Source of the DNA: Burkholderia cepacia ATCC 25416 | GTDB lineage: Bacteria; Pseudomonadota; Gammaproteobacteria; Burkholderiales; Burkholderiaceae | DNA: 64,000 bases | Direction of reading: 5' to 3' | Assembly (NCBI RefSeq): GCF_001411495.1 | Contig: NZ_CP012981.1 | Location: 1,860,001 to 1,924,000, forward strand | Shown: piece by piece, positions 42,249-50,608 of the stretch | Layout: each line of letters opens with the position of its first letter | Numbering within the stretch: position 1 is the stretch's first letter | The notes under the pieces: generated by a model | Told to the model about the DNA's origin: nothing | The model's input: only the letters and a program-made list of their open reading frames with translations | Databases searched by the model: none | Program-made: the position numbers and the translations under genes

Positions 42249-42452
42249 ATGGCTCGCATTACCGTCGAAGACTGCCTGAAGCAAATCCCGAACCGCTTCG
42301 AACTGGCGCTCGCCGCCACCTATCGCGCGCGGCAGCTCGCGCAAGGCCATACGCCGAAGATCGAAAGCCGCGACAAGCCGACCGTCGTCGCGCTGCGCGA
42401 AATCGCTGCCGGCCAGGTCGGCGTCGAGATGCTGAAGAAGGTGCCGGTGTAA
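42249..42452 (+). CDS. rpoZ: RNA polymerase omega subunit
   Basis: 67 residues: [30 protein letters not shown], the omega signature. It assists RNA polymerase assembly and, in E. coli, forms part of a ppGpp site, fitting its position directly before spoT. An AAGGAATT ribosome site precedes the ATG. Confidence 0.97.
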
Positions 42453-42515
42453 CGCGCATCCGGCCCGTTCCAGCCATGTAATCCACGCGCGCAACGACTC
42501 GACCTGGAGGCGAAT

Positions 42516-44882
42516 ATGAGCACCACCCCATCGTCCGCCTCCGCGGATTCGACCACCGAAGCCACGGCCCAGTCGCCTGCGCGCCAGTACATCGACGCGG
42601 TCCTCGAACAGTCCTTCCGGCATCTGTTCGGGCCGACCGCCACACCGGAGCAGCCGCGCAAGCACGGCGTCGTTTCGATCGCGAAACTGACGGCCGTGCT
42701 GGCCGAGTATCTCGCTCCGGAAGAAATCAAAGAGGTCAAGGCGGCGTTCCACTTCAGCGACGAAGCCCACCTCGGTCAATATCGCCAGAGCGGCGAACCC
42801 TACATCACCCATCCCGTCGCCGTCGCGGAAATCTGTGCCGGCTGGAAGCTCGACGCACAGGCCGTCATGGCAGCGCTCCTGCACGACGTGATGGAAGACC
42901 AGGGCGTGACCAAGAGCGAACTGGCCGAACGGTTCGGCCCGAAGGTCGCCGAACTGGTCGACGGCCTGTCGAAGCTCGACAAGATGGAGTTCCGCAGCCG
43001 CGAGGAAGCGCAGGCGGAAAACTTCCGCAAGATGCTGCTCGCGATGGCACGCGACGTGCGCGTCATTCTCGTCAAGCTCGCCGACCGCCTGCACAACATG
43101 CGCACGCTCGGCGCGGTGCCGATGGAAAAGCGCCGCCGCGTCGCGCGCGAGACGCTCGATATCTACGCGCCGATCGCGCACCGCCTCGGGTTGAACAACA
43201 CGTATCGCGAGCTGCAGGACATGAGCTTCGCGAACTTCAACCCGCATCGCTACGCGACGCTCGAGAAGGCCGTCAAGGCGGCGCGCGGCAACCGCCGCGA
43301 AGTGATCAGCAAGATTCTCGAGGCCGCGCAGCGCGCGATGGCCGACGCGAAGATCGACGCCGAGATCACCGGCCGCGAAAAGACCATCTACAGCGTGTAC
43401 CGCAAGATGCGCGACAAGCAGCTGTCGTTCTCGCAGGTGCTCGACGTGTACGGTTTTCGCGTCGTCGTCGACAGCCCGCTCGACTGCTACACGTGCATCG
43501 GCGCGCTGCACGCGCTGTACAAGCCCGTGCCCGGCAAGTTCAAGGACTACATCGCGATCCCGAAGATCAACGGCTATCAGTCGCTGCACACGACGCTCGT
43601 CGGTCCGTTCGGCGCACCGATCGAGTTTCAGGTGCGCACGCGCAAGATGCATGAGATTGCCGAAGCGGGCGTCGCCGCGCATTGGCTGTACAAGAACGGC
43701 AGCGCCGATCTCAGTGACGTGCAGAAGCGCGCCCACCAGTGGCTGAAGTCGTTGCTCGACATCCAGAGCGAAGCCGGCGATTCGAGCGAATTCCTCGAGC
43801 ACGTGAAGATCGACCTGTTCCCCGATGCGGTCTACGTGTTCACACCGAAGTCGAAGATCATGGCGCTGCCGCGCGGCGCGACGGCGCTCGATTTCGCGTA
43901 TTCGATCCACAGCGATCTCGGCAACCAGTGCGTGGCCGTGAAGATCAACAACGAACTGCTGCCGCTGCGCACCGAGCTGAAGAGCGGCGACATCGTCGAG
44001 GTGATCACCGCGCCGTATTCGAAGCCGAACCCCGCATGGCTCGGCTTCGTGCGTACCGGCAAGGCGCGTTCGGCGATCCGTCACTACCTGAAGACGATGC
44101 GCCTGAACGAGTCGGTGCAGCTTGGCGAGCGGCTGGTCGACCAGAGCCTGAAAGGCTATGGTCTCGCGCTGGCCGATGTCGAGCCGGAGGTGTGGGAGAA
44201 GCTCGTGCAGTGGACGGGCAACAAGAGCCGTCAGGAAATCTTCGCGGACATCGGCCTCGGCCGTCGCGTTGCCGCGGTGATGGCCAAGCGCATCGAGGTG
44301 CTGATGAGCGGCCGCGACGCGGACGACGATCTGCCGAAGTCCGAGCGGCATCCCGCGCACCATGCGCCTCCGGTCGTGATTACCGGTACCGAAGGGATGT
44401 CCGTGCAGTTGTCCGCGTGCTGCCGGCCGATTCCGGGCGACGCGATCATGGGTTACATCGGCATCGGCTTGGGGATGGCGATTCATACGACCGATTGCCG
44501 CGTGGCGCAGCGGATTCACCGCCGCGATCCGGGCCGCTGGATCGACGTCGAATGGGCGCCGCAGCCGGGCCGCCTGTTCGATGTCGCGGTGAAGGCGCTC
44601 GTGAAGAACACCAAGGGTATCTTTGCGCGCGTGGCGGCGGACATCACGTCGGCCGACGCGAACATCGTGCATATCGCGATGGACGAGGATCTGACGCACG
44701 AATCGACGGTACTGCGCTTCGTGATCCAGGTCAGCGACCGCGTGCATCTCGCGAACGTGATGCGGCGCGTGCGGACCAATCCGGACGTGATGCGGATCAT
44801 GCGCGAGCGTTCGACCGACGACGGCGCGCATGCGCGCCATGACGGCGGCATGCGGATCGAGCGCGAACGGCAGGATTATTGA
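42516..44882 (+). CDS. spoT: bifunctional (p)ppGpp synthetase/hydrolase
   Basis: 788 residues. The HD hydrolase domain has H123-D124 in LLHDVMEDQG, and the synthetase domain has GFRVVVDSPLDCYTCIGALH and KDYIAIPKINGYQSLHTTL. Both look intact. A TGS domain (LFPDAVYVFTPKSKIMALPRGAT) and a C-terminal ACT domain follow. It controls the stringent response alarmone. An N-terminal ~45-residue extension is low complexity. GGAGG precedes the start. It is cotranscribed with rpoZ. Confidence 0.97.
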   Translation: MSTTPSSASADSTTEATAQSPARQYIDAVLEQSFRHLFGPTATPEQPRKHGVVSIAKLTAVLAEYLAPEEIKEVKAAFHFSDEAHLGQYRQSGEPYITHPVAVAEICAGWKLDAQAVMAALLHDVMEDQGVTKSELAERFGPKVAELVDGLSKLDKMEFRSREEAQAENFRKMLLAMARDVRVILVKLADRLHNMRTLGAVPMEKRRRVARETLDIYAPIAHRLGLNNTYRELQDMSFANFNPHRYATLEKAVKAARGNRREVISKILEAAQRAMADAKIDAEITGREKTIYSVYRKMRDKQLSFSQVLDVYGFRVVVDSPLDCYTCIGALHALYKPVPGKFKDYIAIPKINGYQSLHTTLVGPFGAPIEFQVRTRKMHEIAEAGVAAHWLYKNGSADLSDVQKRAHQWLKSLLDIQSEAGDSSEFLEHVKIDLFPDAVYVFTPKSKIMALPRGATALDFAYSIHSDLGNQCVAVKINNELLPLRTELKSGDIVEVITAPYSKPNPAWLGFVRTGKARSAIRHYLKTMRLNESVQLGERLVDQSLKGYGLALADVEPEVWEKLVQWTGNKSRQEIFADIGLGRRVAAVMAKRIEVLMSGRDADDDLPKSERHPAHHAPPVVITGTEGMSVQLSACCRPIPGDAIMGYIGIGLGMAIHTTDCRVAQRIHRRDPGRWIDVEWAPQPGRLFDVAVKALVKNTKGIFARVAADITSADANIVHIAMDEDLTHESTVLRFVIQVSDRVHLANVMRRVRTNPDVMRIMRERSTDDGAHARHDGGMRIERERQDY

Positions 44883-45035
44883 CGCTTGCCAGCACAAGCG
44901 GGCGATTGATCGACGGCGGCCAATATGGCCGCCGTTTTCATTTGTGCGGTACGAAGAGCGAACGTGCGGCGTGGCTGGACAAGGGCGCCTGTAAGCGGGC
45001 CGTGTCGTGAGCAAGGGAAGGGGAGGCGGAAAAGA

Positions 45036-45065
45036 AAAAGGGCTTTCCCGGAGGAAAGCCCTTTT
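45036..45065 (-). terminator. intrinsic terminator after the tRNA-Arg array
   Basis: Leftward AAAAGGGCTTTCC / GGAAAGCCCTTTT stem with a 4-base loop and T-tract; it lies just downstream of the last tRNA-Arg copy and also faces spoT. Confidence 0.88.
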
Positions 45066-45069
45066 AAGG

Positions 45070-45146
45070 TGGCGCGGCTGGCAGGATTCGAACCCACGAC
45101 CCCTTGGTTCGTAGCCAAGTACTCTATCCAACTGAGCTACAGCCGC
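45070..45146 (-). tRNA. tRNA-Arg(ACG), copy 3 in transcription order
   Basis: 77 bases with encoded CCA. Acceptor GCGGCTG/CAGCCGC, anticodon loop GCTACGAAC (ACG, read as ICG), T-loop GTTCGAATC. Identical to the two other copies. Confidence 0.97.
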
Positions 45147-45206
45147 ACGCAAAACGGTACTGCTTGACTGTCGGAACCTTCTGCGATGGGAAGGCCCCCA
45201 AAAAAG

Positions 45207-45283
45207 TGGCGCGGCTGGCAGGATTCGAACCCACGACCCCTTGGTTCGTAGCCAAGTACTCTATCCAACTGAGCTACAGCCGC
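45207..45283 (-). tRNA. tRNA-Arg(ACG), copy 2
   Basis: 77 bases, identical to the flanking copies; separated by 60 and 66 bases of unlike spacer. Confidence 0.97.
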
Positions 45284-45349
45284 ACGCAAAACAAAACTTC
45301 TACTGCTTCGAACTGAAAGGGCCTTCGGTTCGGAAGGCCCTCGAAAAAG

Positions 45350-45426
45350 TGGCGCGGCTGGCAGGATTCGAACCCACGACCCCTTGGTTCGTAGCCAAGT
45401 ACTCTATCCAACTGAGCTACAGCCGC
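45350..45426 (-). tRNA. tRNA-Arg(ACG), copy 1 (promoter-proximal)
   Basis: 77 bases, identical to the other copies. A leftward TATAAT (45440–45445) lies 13 bases upstream, a likely common promoter -10. A hairpin GGGCCTTC…GAAGGCCC in the next spacer may aid processing. Confidence 0.97.
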
Positions 45427-45555
45427 ACGCAGAAGCGAAATTATAGCAGGGTTGTATAAAAAGGGAAGCCTTATTCGCGAATTGTTCTACGCGACCTTGC
45501 CGGGGCCCCCATCGTGTACCCTTGGAGCATCAGTCATCCACGTTGAATCCGCATC

Positions 45556-46119
45556 ATGAACAAGGCGTTTGTCAAAGAGTCGGACGGCGACGACGACGAT
45601 CTCGACCAGGCCCAGCCCGCGATCCCGGCGGGCGCGAAGAACTACATCACGCCCGCCGGCCACAAGCGGCTGAGGGACGAACTGCTGAACCTGATCGACG
45701 TCGAGCGTCCCGAGGTCGTGCGGCTCGTGTCCTGGGCCGCGTCGAACGGCGACCGGTCGGAAAACGGCGACTACATCTACGGCAAGCGACGGCTTCGCGA
45801 GATCGATCGCCGCATCCGCTTCCTGACGAAGCGGCTCGATCTTGCCGAAGTCGTCGATGCGAGCCGGCAGGAGAATGTCGACCAGGTGTTTTTCGGTGCA
45901 ACGGTCGATTACGAGACGCCGGACGGCCAGGATCATACGATCACGATCGTCGGGATCGACGAGGTCGATCTGGATCGCGGCTGCGTCAGCTGGATTTCCC
46001 CGGTTGCGCGTGCGCTGATCAAGGCGAAGATCGGCGATACCGTCATGCTGATGACGCCGGCCGGCCCGCAGCCGATCGACGTGCTCGACGTTCGCTACCC
46101 GCCGCGGGACAACGCCTGA
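45556..46119 (+). CDS. greB: transcription elongation factor GreB
   Basis: 187 residues. An acidic N-terminal extension (SDGDDDDLDQAQ) precedes the GreA/B coiled coil (NYITPAGHKRLRDELLNL … ASNGDRSENGDYIYGKRRLREID). The GDRSENGDYIYGK segment distinguishes GreB from GreA. It rescues backtracked polymerase by stimulating transcript cleavage. A hairpin terminator follows. Confidence 0.96.
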   Translation: MNKAFVKESDGDDDDLDQAQPAIPAGAKNYITPAGHKRLRDELLNLIDVERPEVVRLVSWAASNGDRSENGDYIYGKRRLREIDRRIRFLTKRLDLAEVVDASRQENVDQVFFGATVDYETPDGQDHTITIVGIDEVDLDRGCVSWISPVARALIKAKIGDTVMLMTPAGPQPIDVLDVRYPPRDNA

Positions 46120-46148
46120 GCGATACCCGGCGCAGTCCGGCAAAGAAA

Positions 46149-46169
46149 AAGCGCCCCGACGGGGCGCTT
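46149..46169. terminator. terminator between greB and porin
   Basis: AAGCGCCCC / GGGGCGCTT around GAC; flanked by A-rich sequence on the left, so it should also end the leftward porin transcript. Confidence 0.75.
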
Positions 46170-46202
46170 CGTCATCCGGCATGCAGCGGATGTGCCGGTC
46201 GC

Positions 46203-47348
46203 TCAGAAGCGATGGCGCATGCCGGCCGTGACCGCGATCTGCTTGTTGGTCGATGACGCGGCGCCCAGCCCGTTGATGTTGGCGCCGAGGTCGAGGCCGT
46301 CGTTGTTGACCTTCTGGAACTCGCCCTGCAGGTAGACGTCGGTGCGCTTCGACAGCGCATAGTCGGCTTGCAGGTTGAACTGGTGCCAGGTCGGCTTGTC
46401 GCCGGCCAGGCGGCCCTGCGTGTACGTGTAGGAGCCGGCAAGCGACAGCGCCGGCGTCAGCGCGTAGCGGCCGTTGAGTTCGTAGTTGCTGAAGCGCGCG
46501 GTTCCGCCGAGGCCCGTGATGCCACCGGACACGCCGGACTGCCCCGCGCTGATTGCGCGGATGCCGGTGAGGCGCGTCTGCGTGAACACGAAGCCGACCG
46601 TGGCCGGGCCGAACCCGTAGTTCAGGCCGGCGCCCCAGGTGCGTTGCACGCGCGAGGCGAAGGTCCAGTCGCCGGTCACCGCGCCCGGGTCGGTCGCGGC
46701 CTGCGCGAGCGCGTTCACATCGCTGTTCAACTGCAAGTAGGCCGCGGCGAAGTTGAAGCCCAGGTAGCTGTACGACACGCCGCCGCTATAGGCGCGGTTG
46801 TTCGCGAAAGACGTCGAGTTCGAGAACCCGTACAACGCACCGAACTTGAGTCCGCCGTAGTTCGCGCTCTGATATTTGACCGAGTTGTTGATCCGGAACG
46901 AGTTGTTCAGGTTGTCGTTGTCGAACGGGTGAGCGAACTGCGTGCCGCCGTACTGGGTGCCGGTCAGCGACAGCGGCCCGAGATAGTCGACGACGCTGTC
47001 GTACTGCCGGCCCAGCGTCAGCGAGCCGTAGCTGTTGAGTGCGAGACCGACAAACGCTTGCCGGCCGAATTCGCGGCCGTTCTGCTTCAGCGCGCCGTTA
47101 TTGATGCCGAAACCATTTTCCAGCGTGAAGATCGCTTTCATGCCGCCGCCGAGATCTTCGGTGCCGCGCAAGCCCCAGCGGCTGCCGTTGACCGAACCGC
47201 TCGTTTCCTGCCAGGCGCTGTGGCCGTGCTGATTGTTCGTGTAGGTGATGCCGGCGTCGATCAGGCCATAGAGCGTCACGCTGCTCTGGGCATGGGCTGC
47301 CATAACGAATACACCCGACAACGCGGTGACGATCAGAGTTTTTTTCAT
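46203..47348 (-). CDS. outer-membrane porin (OmpC-like, Burkholderiales type)
   Basis: 381 residues. Signal peptide MKKTLIVTALSGVFVMAAHA (cleavage at 20), then the typical start SSVTLYGLIDAGITYTNN, internal GRQAFVGL, LTLGRQYDSVVDYLGP, alternating beta-strands, and a terminal phenylalanine (AVTAGMRHRF) needed for outer-membrane assembly. Trimeric general diffusion porin. The promoter is presumably in the 500-base gap upstream; I cannot place it confidently. Confidence 0.95.
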   Translation of the reverse strand: MKKTLIVTALSGVFVMAAHAQSSVTLYGLIDAGITYTNNQHGHSAWQETSGSVNGSRWGLRGTEDLGGGMKAIFTLENGFGINNGALKQNGREFGRQAFVGLALNSYGSLTLGRQYDSVVDYLGPLSLTGTQYGGTQFAHPFDNDNLNNSFRINNSVKYQSANYGGLKFGALYGFSNSTSFANNRAYSGGVSYSYLGFNFAAAYLQLNSDVNALAQAATDPGAVTGDWTFASRVQRTWGAGLNYGFGPATVGFVFTQTRLTGIRAISAGQSGVSGGITGLGGTARFSNYELNGRYALTPALSLAGSYTYTQGRLAGDKPTWHQFNLQADYALSKRTDVYLQGEFQKVNNDGLDLGANINGLGAASSTNKQIAVTAGMRHRF

Positions 47349-47734
47349 GGATCTGTCTCCAAACAGGATGATGTCGATCGAACCTGCTGCGGACTGGCAT
47401 GTTGTGCTTGACGCTGCGGCCGGTCCGGCAGAGCGGCGGTGCGCTTTTCAAAAAGCCATCTGCAGTGTAAGGAGTGCGTGGAGCGGGGGTGGGGCGCGCT
47501 TTAAGCAATAATGTATTTTGGAATCCGCAAAGATCTAGGGGGGAGCGCAAACGGTTGTCCAGCAAGGGTTTGCGGCGATGCAGCGAAAGAAAATGGCGCT
47601 CAGGACTGCGTAACGGACGTTGCGCGATCGCGACAGGTAATCACCAGCAGGCGACGGCGGTCATAGCGCGATTATTGACACATCGGCAATAGAGGTTTGT
47701 GTGGAGCATGGATAATGAAAGGTTGTTCTCTCGC
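47349..47734. other. porin upstream region
   Basis: About 390 bases without a gene. Leftward A+T-rich patch at 47505–47525 (AATACATTATTGC) may hold the porin promoter. A TTGACA occurs rightwards at 47675–47680 but lacks a matching -10 at 17 bases. Confidence 0.4.
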
Positions 47735-47740
47735 TATACT
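47735..47740 (+). promoter_or_regulatory. sigma-S-like -10 element of the sRNA candidate
   Basis: TATACT preceded by C (CTATACT), the core preferred by RpoS-type polymerase, with no TTGACA-like -35. It sits 7 bases before the predicted RNA start. Confidence 0.5.
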
Positions 47741-47746
47741 GCGATC

Positions 47747-47830
47747 TCTGCTTTCCGAAGCAGACTTTTTCGTTGACGGAAAAGATCTCCAAACCTTTGT
47801 CGGCGCGACTTCCCAGTCGCGCTTTTTTTT
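47747..47830 (+). ncRNA. candidate trans-acting small RNA, ~84 nt
   Basis: Three stem-loops in a row: CTGCTT-TCCG-AAGCAG (47748–47763), CTTTTTC/GGAAAAG (47765–47784), and a strong terminator GCGCGACT-TCCC-AGTCGCGC followed by eight T (47803–47830). Between the second and third lies an unpaired CU/A-rich stretch (ATCTCCAAACCTTTGTC) that could pair with ribosome sites. No ORF with a ribosome site fits. The T-tract exists only for the rightward strand, so the terminator cannot belong to the leftward gene on its right. Architecture resembles Hfq-dependent sRNAs; not matched to any named RNA. Confidence 0.6.
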
Positions 47831-47846
47831 GCCCCGCCGCTGCGCA

Positions 47847-48113
47847 CTACTGCGTGTACGAGCGCCGCTTGCGCTTGGCCGCAGGCGCGGCCTCCTTGGC
47901 TTCGTTCGGGGGCGGCGTGTATGTCCAGTCTTCCATCACGTAGTGACGGGCATCGAGGGGCGATGCAAGCAGGTTCTGCCAGTGATCGCCGTGCCAGGTC
48001 GTATCGAACTCGGTGTCGCACGGCGCTTCGCGCGCGGACTCTGCCAGGGCGCGGGACTTGCGGCGTACGCGCCCAAGCCGGCTCGCGAAGCGCTTGATTC
48101 CGTCCAGCCACAT
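47847..48113 (-). CDS. hypothetical 88-residue protein
   Basis: A small basic protein: MWLDGIKRFASRLGRVRRKSRAL at the start, a tryptophan/aspartate-rich middle (FDTTWHGDHWQNLLASPLDARHYVMEDWTYTPPP) and a lysine/arginine tail (AAKRKRRSYTQ). AAGGAG eight bases before the ATG at 48113 fixes the start. No known domain. It is leftward, and its stop lies 17 bases from the end of the opposing sRNA terminator. Confidence 0.7.
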   Translation of the reverse strand: MWLDGIKRFASRLGRVRRKSRALAESAREAPCDTEFDTTWHGDHWQNLLASPLDARHYVMEDWTYTPPPNEAKEAAPAAKRKRRSYTQ

Positions 48114-48359
48114 GACCTTCTCCTTCCTTCCGCATTGGATGAGCATCGCAATGTCCCCGCATTTCTGCAACCCGGAAAAAACCCGAGGATTTTACCGAGG
48201 CGATTTGTCCCCGGTAGAAATTTCGTGGCCAAGATTATCGGAGCTCCCGCCCCGGTAATGTTGACAGGTTTTTGACTCGAATCAATTAATAAAAGGCGAT
48301 GGTGTACCGATTCCAATGCCATTAGCACTATTTTGATAAAACGAGCATCAAAAATTTTC
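48114..48359. other. region between hypothetical gene and cold-shock promoter
   Basis: Relatively A+T-rich, with a direct repeat of CCGAGG (48188–48206 area) and TTTTGATAAAACGAGCATCAAAAATTTTC-like palindromic patches cut short here; no gene seen. Likely carries divergent control sequences for the two flanking genes. Confidence 0.35.
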
Positions 48360-48388
48360 TTGACGCACCCGGATTGTCCAATTTATAA
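48360..48388 (+). promoter_or_regulatory. cold-shock gene promoter
   Basis: TTGACG at 48360–48365, 17-base spacer, TTATAA at 48383–48388 (TATAAA one base on). The transcript would have a ~115-base leader before the ATG at 48512, the long leader typical of cspA-type genes whose folding responds to cold. Confidence 0.75.
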
Positions 48389-48511
48389 AGTCAGCACTCC
48401 GTCCTCGGGCGGCGTGCTGGTGCTGGTGCAGTTGCTGGCGCGATGTTTCGGGATTTCGGGAAACGGCTATAAAAATAGCTTCTTTGATCTAATCGAGTGG
48501 GGAACGAAGAC

Positions 48512-48715
48512 ATGGATACCGGTATCGTGAAATGGTTTAACGATGCTAAAGGTTTCGGCTTTATTACGTCGGACAATGGTGGTGAAGATTTGTTTGCGCA
48601 CTTTTCCGAAATCAAGATGGACGGCTTCAAGACGCTGAAGGAAAACCAGCGTGTTTCGTTCGACGTAAAAGTCGGGCCGAAAGGCAAGCAGGCAGCGAAT
48701 ATCCAGGCCGTCTGA
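48512..48715 (+). CDS. cspA: cold-shock protein (CspA family)
   Basis: 67 residues. [19 protein letters not shown] with RNP1 KGFGFI and RNP2 DLFAHF, then [18 protein letters not shown]. It binds single-stranded RNA/DNA as a chaperone. The start at 48512 gives the standard family length; an in-frame ATG five codons upstream is rejected. The long leader and promoter fit cold or growth-phase regulation. A terminator follows. Confidence 0.95.
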   Translation: MDTGIVKWFNDAKGFGFITSDNGGEDLFAHFSEIKMDGFKTLKENQRVSFDVKVGPKGKQAANIQAV

Positions 48716-48742
48716 CGCGCCACGCATTGCCGATCACGTCCG

Positions 48743-48765
48743 GCCCCCGCATGGCGGGGGCTTTT
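48743..48765 (+). terminator. intrinsic terminator after cspA
   Basis: GCCCCCGC-ATG-GCGGGGGC followed by TTTT. Confidence 0.92.
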
Positions 48766-48856
48766 CATTTTCCGGGGACGGAGCAATACGGTTCGGGCTG
48801 GCCGCGAACAGGGATGCCGGTGCATACTCACGGAAGCATCGTTTCCCAGTCTTTTC

Positions 48857-49996
48857 ATGTCCGATTTCCCCCGTCCGTCCGATCCGGCCAGCGAACAGCC
48901 GCTCGTTTTCGTCGACCTTGAAACCACGGGCGGCTCGCCCGCCGAACACCGCATCACCGAAATCGGCGTGGTCGAAATCGGCCCGCTCGGCGTGTCGACG
49001 TGGACGACGCTCGTCAATCCGGGGCAGTCGATTCCGCCGTTCATCCAGCAACTGACGGGTATTTCGGACGAGATGGTGCGCGACGCGCCTTCGTTCGCAT
49101 CGCTGGCGCCGGCCTTGTTCGAGCGGCTCGACGGCAAGCTTTTCGTCGCGCACAACGCGAGCTTCGACCGCGGTTTCCTGCGGGCCGAATTCGAGCGCGC
49201 CGGGTTCGCGTTCAATCCCGACGTGCTGTGTACAGTGCGGCTGTCGCGTGCGCTGTTCCCGCGTGAAACGAGGCACGGGCTCGACGCGCTGATCGAACGC
49301 CACGGCCTCGTGCCGGCTGCGCGCCACCGGGCATTGGCGGATGCCGACCTCCTGTGGCAGTTCTGGCGCCAGTTGCACGACATCGTGCCACTCGACCGGC
49401 TGCGCGATCAGATCGCGCGCACGACGCGCCACTTCCGTCTGGGCGGCGACCTGACCGAAGCCTGGCTCGATACCGCGCCGGCCGGGTGCGGGGCGTACGC
49501 ACTGTTCGGGGAGGGCGACGCGCCACTGTACGTCGGCCGCAGCGTACGCGTGCGGCAGCGGCTGCGCGCGTTGTTGACGGGAGAGCGTCGGTCGTCGAAG
49601 GAAATGCGGCTTGCGCAGCAGGTACGGCGCGTTGAATGGCGCGAGACGGGTAACGAACTGGGGGCGATGCTCGCGGAAGCGCAATGGATCGCCGGGCTGC
49701 GTCCGTCGTACAACCGGCGCCCTGCGGCCGACACCGCCCGTACCGGCAATGCACCCTGGCCGTTCGAAGGCGCCGTTGCGTTCGAGGCAAGCGGCGAGCG
49801 CCGCCTGTTTCATGTGATCGATGGCTGGCGCTATCTCGGCGTCGCGGAATCGCTCGACGCGGCCGCGCGGCTCGCGGCCGACGGGGCAGCCGGCGCATTC
49901 GAACCCTTCACCCACCGCCTGCTGCAGACGCATCTCGCGCGCGGCCTGCAACTGATTCCGCTCGCCGCACTCACGCCTGCGGGCCAAGCGGGTTGA
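48857..49996 (+). CDS. DnaQ-type exonuclease fused to a GIY-YIG nuclease domain
   Basis: 379 residues. Residues ~15–180 are a DEDDh 3'–5' exonuclease: D20 and E22 in FVDLETTG, HNASFDRGFL near 103, and HRALADADLLW near 160. Residues ~205–300 resemble a UvrC/Cho-type GIY-YIG domain: CGAYALFG…PLYVGRSVRVRQRL, with the conserved glutamate in NELGAMLAEAQWI and YNRRP. The first tyrosine motif reads GAY rather than GIY. A C-terminal ~75 residues are unassigned. Similar fusions are annotated as Pol III epsilon-like; the role is probably repair, not replication. Confidence 0.88.
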   Translation: MSDFPRPSDPASEQPLVFVDLETTGGSPAEHRITEIGVVEIGPLGVSTWTTLVNPGQSIPPFIQQLTGISDEMVRDAPSFASLAPALFERLDGKLFVAHNASFDRGFLRAEFERAGFAFNPDVLCTVRLSRALFPRETRHGLDALIERHGLVPAARHRALADADLLWQFWRQLHDIVPLDRLRDQIARTTRHFRLGGDLTEAWLDTAPAGCGAYALFGEGDAPLYVGRSVRVRQRLRALLTGERRSSKEMRLAQQVRRVEWRETGNELGAMLAEAQWIAGLRPSYNRRPAADTARTGNAPWPFEGAVAFEASGERRLFHVIDGWRYLGVAESLDAAARLAADGAAGAFEPFTHRLLQTHLARGLQLIPLAALTPAGQAG

Positions 49997-50014
49997 CCCG
50001 GCGCGACCGCCGTA

Positions 50015-50608
50015 TCAGCCGATCGCGCTTGCGCCGCCGGCCGAGCAAACGTGCGACAACGCGGTGTCGAGCGCCTGCGTCTGCGTGGAGTCGTAGCGCG
50101 TGAGTGTCTTCCAGTTCGCGATGCTGCGGGCGAGCCGTGCCTGACAATCAGGCGCATCGCGCAGCGGTGCAACCTGCGTGAGCCCCGTGAGCATTTTCTG
50201 CGTCAGCCGGTCGAGCGCCGGGCGCGTGCTGGTCGCGAGATCGGGCGGTGTGCCTTCTGGCGGCCGCGTCGTGCGCCAGGTTGCGAACAGGGCGTTCTGC
50301 ACATCCTTGCTCGCCGCGATCTGATCCTCGAAGAACGTCCGCGCGAACGCGGGATCGACGCCGGCCTGTGCCGCGCGCTTCCCGACCGATTCGAGCAGCG
50401 CCGCTTCGCGCGGGCGGTCCTCGATTGCCTTGTGATTCGCCCATTTCCATCGAGCCACCGGCTCAGCGAGCGCGAGTCGCTGCGACGCGAGTGCGACGAT
50501 GTTGGTGAGGGCGGTGTCGTCGCCGTCTGCAACGGCGATGCGCGGGGACGAAAAGAGGGCGACGCCGAGCGCGGCGACAGCGACGCTGGCACGAATGGCT
50601 TGCTTCAT
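50015..50608 (-). CDS. secreted chorismate mutase (AroQ gamma class)
   Basis: 197 residues with a signal peptide (cleavage after AVA, about 27). The mature part aligns by eye with the Mycobacterium secreted chorismate mutase: RLALAEPVARWKWANHKAIED, DPAFARTFFEDQIAASKDVQ, a long PPDL linker, and two late cysteines (CQARLARS, SHVCSAGG) matching its disulphide. It converts chorismate to prephenate, here in the periplasm or outside the cell, where the substrate source is unclear. It is convergent with the exonuclease gene, 18 bases apart. Confidence 0.92.
   Translation of the reverse strand: MKQAIRASVAVAALGVALFSSPRIAVADGDDTALTNIVALASQRLALAEPVARWKWANHKAIEDRPREAALLESVGKRAAQAGVDPAFARTFFEDQIAASKDVQNALFATWRTTRPPEGTPPDLATSTRPALDRLTQKMLTGLTQVAPLRDAPDCQARLARSIANWKTLTRYDSTQTQALDTALSHVCSAGGASAIG

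Noticed and set aside
42231..45152. 973-codon leftward open frame over rpoZ and spoT
   Set aside because: Antisense shadow; it even runs through a tRNA gene.
44925..45459. Three short ORFs with repeated AGFEPTTPWFVAKYS-like peptide
   Set aside because: They are translations of the antisense of the tRNA-Arg genes, a well-known annotation artefact.
47675..47680. TTGACA upstream of the sRNA candidate as its -35
   Set aside because: Spacing to the TATACT element is far more than 17 bases, and no -10 occurs at the right distance.
47697..48275. Rightward 192-codon ORF covering the sRNA region
   Set aside because: It crosses a strong terminator, is antisense to the better-supported 88-residue gene, and lacks a ribosome site.
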